Origin: Lytechinus variegatus
Lineage: Eukaryota; Echinodermata; Echinoidea; Temnopleuroida; Toxopneustidae
Assembly (NCBI RefSeq): GCF_018143015.1
Contig: NC_054741.1
Coordinates: 56,683,048 to 56,747,047, forward strand
Direction: 5' to 3'
Length of the DNA: 64,000 bases
Shown: positions 59,465 to 64,000 of the stretch, one piece after another
How the letters are laid out: each line of letters begins with the position of its first letter
Numbering within the stretch: position 1 is the stretch's first letter
Notes under the pieces: generated by a model
Told to the model about the DNA's origin: nothing
Databases searched by the model: none
The model's input: only the letters and a program-made list of their open reading frames with translations
Position numbers and translations under genes: made by a program

Positions 59465-62104
59465 GAATATGCCGCGAGAGGAAATGTCATGTAACCATTT
59501 AGGAGGCGGACTGCTAGATATTTCGTTCAATATACGTTGAACTCAAAATTTCCTTTGGACTATTAAAGTAACACCCATAGCATTTTTCTCTGAAACCGGC
59601 TTCTTTGCGATTGTTAACTAAACCCACACTAAAATAAGGGGATGGGATGCCATTTTTATTTTAAACATAATAATTGCATATCATATTAAGAAGAATATAA
59701 TGATCAGAAAATATTTCAAACTTTGAAAAGTAGGTAACTCCTATTACTGATACGAAATGATTGTGATGTATTTAAGTCGAAAATCCTGAAATACAATCTG
59801 GAAATTAATTCAAATTTATCGAACTGCTCTAAGAATATAACGCAGTCGAGGAATGTGGAACTTTTGGTATTTGAACCTTTGCACATGAGATATTGACAAA
59901 GGCAGAAAACAATAGATACGTGGATGGATTATAAAATGAAAGAATAGAAAACAAATGGATTTAGAATAAGCCAAGATAAATAGAGGATGATTGAGCCACA
60001 GTTGGAACTCTTGAGACTTTCTTCATATCTATATCGTACCCGTTTCCATGACAACCCGATAAAGGAATTTAAATTGATATATGAAACGTATAGCCTAGTT
60101 ATGACAGGAATTATGGAAAGGTTGTGTAAATTGTGGTATGATATGCAACCTATAAATTTATATCTATATAGGTTTCTGCCCCATTGAGTTGTTTACACGT
60201 CATGGAATAAACCAACTTACTTTTGCACTCCTGTCTAAAATAATAGATGTTCATTAAATCATAATACTATTAATATTACAATGAAACAATTCCAAATGCC
60301 AACTTTCATGACATCTATGTTGATATATTATGTTCAATATAAACAATGTAGTGAGCGAAGGATAGCTAAATAGATTGCCGGTAACACAGAGCTTCAGATG
60401 CCAAAAATGGGTGTGTTGAGGAGAGGTGGGGGGGGGGGGGGGGGTGGTGATCCCATGGTCTTCTTTTATGATTGCGCCAATGATGCTGAATTTCGCTTGG
60501 TAATATAATCAGTATAAAGGTAATTTCCTAACAAATCCAACAATTGGAAAAAAAAAATGTTACGGGTGTGCGATGATATGAAAATGTGAGCACCCCTTGT
60601 ACAATGGCATTTATGCCTTGATACTGTCTGCTCTTATTTATTCCTCAGCTCAGACGAGAATGTTAAATTGTCAATATTCCTCCAATAATTCATCTAAAAT
60701 GAGTTCCTCCAGGGCAGATATATAAACTGTCCCGAAATAATACGTTTTATCAAATTCCTCTCCCTGTTTCTGACGATCTGTAGATTTTCATACGAAAACC
60801 CCAAATCAGCCTAATAAGATTTGAATAAATTGCCTAAAGCAGTGGTTGCCGTTTCGACGTTACATGCAAAATGTTTCCATGGAAACAATAAAATGCTTGG
60901 CATGGGGGGGGGGGGTAGAAGTACATGAAAATATAATTTGGCTGGCAAGAGGAATATCTTGGCATGGACGGAATTTAGCTGATGCACTTGTGATTTAGGG
61001 GATCACTGCTAAATGGCATTACTGCATCGGATATAAACATAGCTGATTGCTCTAAAGAAAGCTACCTCTACGATGAAAAATTAAAGATCTACTGCATCAT
61101 TTCAATGTGTATTGTAAACACCTGTATTACAGCCGAGTAGGCCCTTTCACATTGATTTCAAAATTGTTTATAAAATGCAGGCAATATAATGGAAGCTTTC
61201 ACCTTTACTCGAATCAATGATTAAATATTAGACTTCCCCCTTTTCTGTGCCCAGTACTTTACATCTCTACATTAATTTGTACTCGTGCATTCCTTGAAGG
61301 TCGACTTGTTAACAGCATACTGACAACAATTAGCGAGTGCGCTCTACAAAATGGCGGTCATAGAAACTCGGTCTCGCTGAGGCGAAAACCGTCGCACTTT
61401 AACCGGTAATTTCTGCTAACTGATTGCGTGTTTAGCCTATCAATTTCAAAAGCGCATTCCAAAATGATTGCTCTATCGCTTGCAAGAGGAAATTGTCCTC
61501 TTTCACAAATTGGTCGCGTATCTGCTTAGGTGATGTGGATGTGGTAGAGTGCTCATTTAGATGCATTTTGATAAAATTAATGGATTCTCCGGGGAGCCTT
61601 TTCAGCCACTTTTATCACTTTTCACCGTTATGATCTTTAAAATATGTGAAAGGTCTAGGAAGAACAGATAAATTACTGATGGCTTTTATGATAGACTTGA
61701 ATTGTGCAATACAAGCTGAAGACGGTAAATCATGACGGTATGAAATAACTGATTAATTTGTGTACAAGATAAGTTAAATATAAATAGGATGTACGGTAGG
61801 CCTATACATGACAAACAATATATAGAAAGAAGTAATTTACGTCCTATGATTATATAAAGCATTTTGCAGAGCAAGACTTTAAAATCACAAAACGAAAGGA
61901 AACTTAGAAAAAGCAAGTTATTACATTTAGCACATGAACAGAAACGATAGGGTTATTTTGGAGACAAAGAGGAAATATTTTTGTGTTTAATTTCTTTACG
62001 AATAAAAATCAATCGTCTATCAATAAAATCTATCATGGAGCTTTTCAAATGACAGTTATATTTTTTCTCATTTCGAATTAAACCATTGAAAATACAATTA
62101 TGCA
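59465..62104. other. Intergenic, no gene recognised
   Basis: AT-rich, with G-runs near 60430 and 60906. Around 61330-61400 is a less AT-rich block with ACAAAATGGCGG, a YY1-type word. No supported gene. Confidence 0.4.
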
Positions 62105-62387
62105 CACTGTTAAAAAACCTGATTTTACAGAAAAATAAAAGAAGATTTTGTAAAAAGCAATACCAGAATCATTCTTTAAATTCATGAAACAGGAATTTTT
62201 CTGAAATTTAACAGAACAGGTCTGTTAGAAAAAGGGGAAAAGAGTGTTTTATTTAAGGAAATTTGTAAGATTACACACACCAAATACCAATTTCCTGTAA
62301 GATTACGCAATCTGGTAAGATTACAGGTGTTCTCGAGACTCTGCTGCAGGAACTTCTTTTAGTTTAAGGATAAATTTTCTAACAGTG
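62105..62387. mobile_element. MITE, 283 bp, CACTGTTA ends
   Basis: It begins CACTGTTAAAAAACC and ends in the reverse complement of CACTGTTAGAAAAT. Internal blocks are AT-rich with several GTAAGATTAC words. The terminal motif resembles that of the 737-bp element at 54486 (CACTGTGAAAAAA), but the arms are short. Confidence 0.65.
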
Positions 62388-64000
62388 CATTTTATTTGGC
62401 CTTTCAAAAAGTAATGCATAACTTAAAATTTTTATAAACTTTATTTTTTAACTCTGACCAGAAACCAATCAAAATGTTCTTTCATAATAATACAATCCAT
62501 CACAAACATTTTGTTACGGGGCTCAGGAATGGATGACTACAGCATTATTTTATGATTTCCTCTTTTCACCAAAACTTCGTATGAAATAAGTCCCGACCAT
62601 TTTCATCCACGACCCCTTTGAAATAGGTCACATGACACGAACATGACGACATCACATACATATACAGATAAGACTAACACAAAATAACTATATACAGTGC
62701 AATGTAACATTAGCAATTGCAAGAAAGAAGCAAACCAGAGGTTGTGTCATGTCAGTCATGTAGACCATTGGAAATATTTTCAGATGTTTCGTTCTTTTTT
62801 TTTAATTTACAAACAAATTTTACTGGTGAAAAAAATGATAAAAGTGTCAACCAAAGAACAGTGAAATATTCCTATAAAATGTTTGTGCGTGTTCAGGCTA
62901 ATATTGTACTTTCTTGACATCTGAAAAACAATAATCCAATACTCTATACGACGCTAAATGAAATGTAGCAACCAAAAGAGCGAGATGTAGTCTAAACGAA
63001 GCTGCAACAATACCGACAACACCAAAGCATTAATATTTGATGAACATTTACAGGTGCATGGATGTGAAGAATCAAACCTCGAAGATAAAATCTATAAATT
63101 ATATCAGAACAGATTTAAAATTCAGAAAAAAAGTAATGAGGTAATGTAATGCGCATGCGCAGATGGTCGAAGAGGAGGTGCTAGTGCGAATATATCATAC
63201 CCGTCAACTCAAACCATTTTTCACGTGGATCGTTAAAACTACCCCTTTATTCCTTTCTTTTTAGTTTTGTTACCGGTGATTCAGAAATGATAGATGTGTT
63301 TGTGGTAAAATAAAAACGATCTGTAATACAGGTTTGGGTTGAGAGGTACGATTATCAAAGTGTCAAAATGAATAAATGCATCTGTGCATGTGCAATGTGG
63401 TATTCTACGGGAAAAATGCAACTTTTAGACGACTGTGCGTAAAATGAAATATAAAATGCTTGGATGGAATGGAATGATGGAAAAAAGTTTCTCTTCTAAG
63501 AAGCTGGTGAATTTCCTACACCATTTATTCTACGGCAACATGATGACTAATGAGAGAGCGGTGGATGGAGAGGTCTCCGCAACTGTGCAATGAAGATGGT
63601 GAAGCAGAATGGTGATCCACAAACCACGAAACATTTTTGCAAAATAGCAGGATTTCCGCTTTTGGAAAGAAAATCAGGTGTTGCCCGATGAGCTTTATTT
63701 TTGTTTGTACCTACATTACGTTGAGAGATTCGAATGCCATTCCGATGTGGTGTGCGTGAGAACCAAGCTACCTGCTAGCCAATCGTGAGGTCGGTGTGGG
63801 ACCTTTCACGTCCCCCGTCCGCTTGCAAGGAACAAGCTACGGTGGCGTGGAAAAAAAAGGCGGCATGCAAAGCAGTGAAATAAAGACAAAAAGTCGTCTA
63901 AAAATTCATTTCAGATCATTCTTGGGATGATGACAAAACATGAAAAGGATGATAACAAAAATATTTACACGAATTTATGTCGTGATTGTGAGATGGTTTA
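62388..64000. other. Intergenic; possible regulatory DNA near the right edge
   Basis: AT-rich to about 63100, then mixed sequence with an NRF1-type site (63150-63161), and a less AT-rich block at 63720-63860 with AGCCAATC (63777-63784). No coding frame supported within the window. Confidence 0.35.
63150..63161. promoter_or_regulatory. NRF1-type palindrome TGCGCATGCGCA
   Basis: This is a perfect match to the NRF1 (sea urchin P3A2, vertebrate NRF-1) recognition palindrome in otherwise AT-rich DNA. Such sites are enriched at promoters of housekeeping genes. Whether a promoter lies here cannot be told from the window. Confidence 0.45.

Noticed and set aside
1-64000. LTR retroelements, Polintons or other virus-like elements
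   Set aside because: No paired LTRs, capsid-, integrase- or protease-like motifs were seen. The only reverse transcriptases present are of non-LTR type.

Overview
The window looks like animal nuclear DNA, most likely from a sea urchin. The main evidence is a long head-to-tail array of U1 spliceosomal snRNA genes with a repeat unit of about 1.39 kb. Tandem U1 arrays of this kind are established for sea urchins (Lytechinus and Strongylocentrotus), where they supply U1 RNA in the oocyte and early embryo. Many tRNA-headed SINEs, MITEs and fold-back elements, together with AT-rich intergenic DNA, fit that assignment. No complete protein-coding host gene is visible.

Layout. 1-4349: AT-rich DNA with a ~700-bp imperfect hairpin (409-1123) and a 151-bp MITE (3920-4070). 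4350-40050: the U1 array, holding 21 U1 copies, all on the minus strand. Its left edge is made of U1-less, locally duplicated spacer. Two LINEs interrupt it. One is a 5'-truncated, frameshifted L1/Tx1-type element (9971-14038, minus strand) sitting exactly at the 5' end of U1 copy 4. The other is an older CR1/Jockey-type element (about 29613-31946, plus strand) in a spacer. 40051-46860: a SINE-rich stretch containing a 3.1-kb inverted-repeat (fold-back) element (about 41281-44364). The arms of that element are tandem ~175-bp units, each with an AGGTCA/TGACCT palindrome. It is followed by a 15-bp minisatellite. 46860-64000: mostly non-coding DNA with several MITEs, GA- and G-rich simple sequence, two weak exon candidates on the minus strand (47043-47280 and 51259-51463) and a perfect NRF1-type site near the right edge.

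How the parts relate. The U1 coding part, promoter block and 3' box are almost identical from unit to unit, while the spacers fall into two classes with different breakpoints. This is the pattern expected from unequal exchange and gene conversion. The most altered U1 copies (5, 14, 15, 16 and the edge copy 21) lie next to LINE insertions or at the array edge. The most striking single observation is that the L1/Tx1-type LINE sits at U1 position +6, in the same orientation as U1. This places the element directly behind an intact U1 promoter and separates copy 4 from that promoter. It may belong to a U1-snRNA-targeting retrotransposon lineage, but a single insertion cannot prove site specificity.
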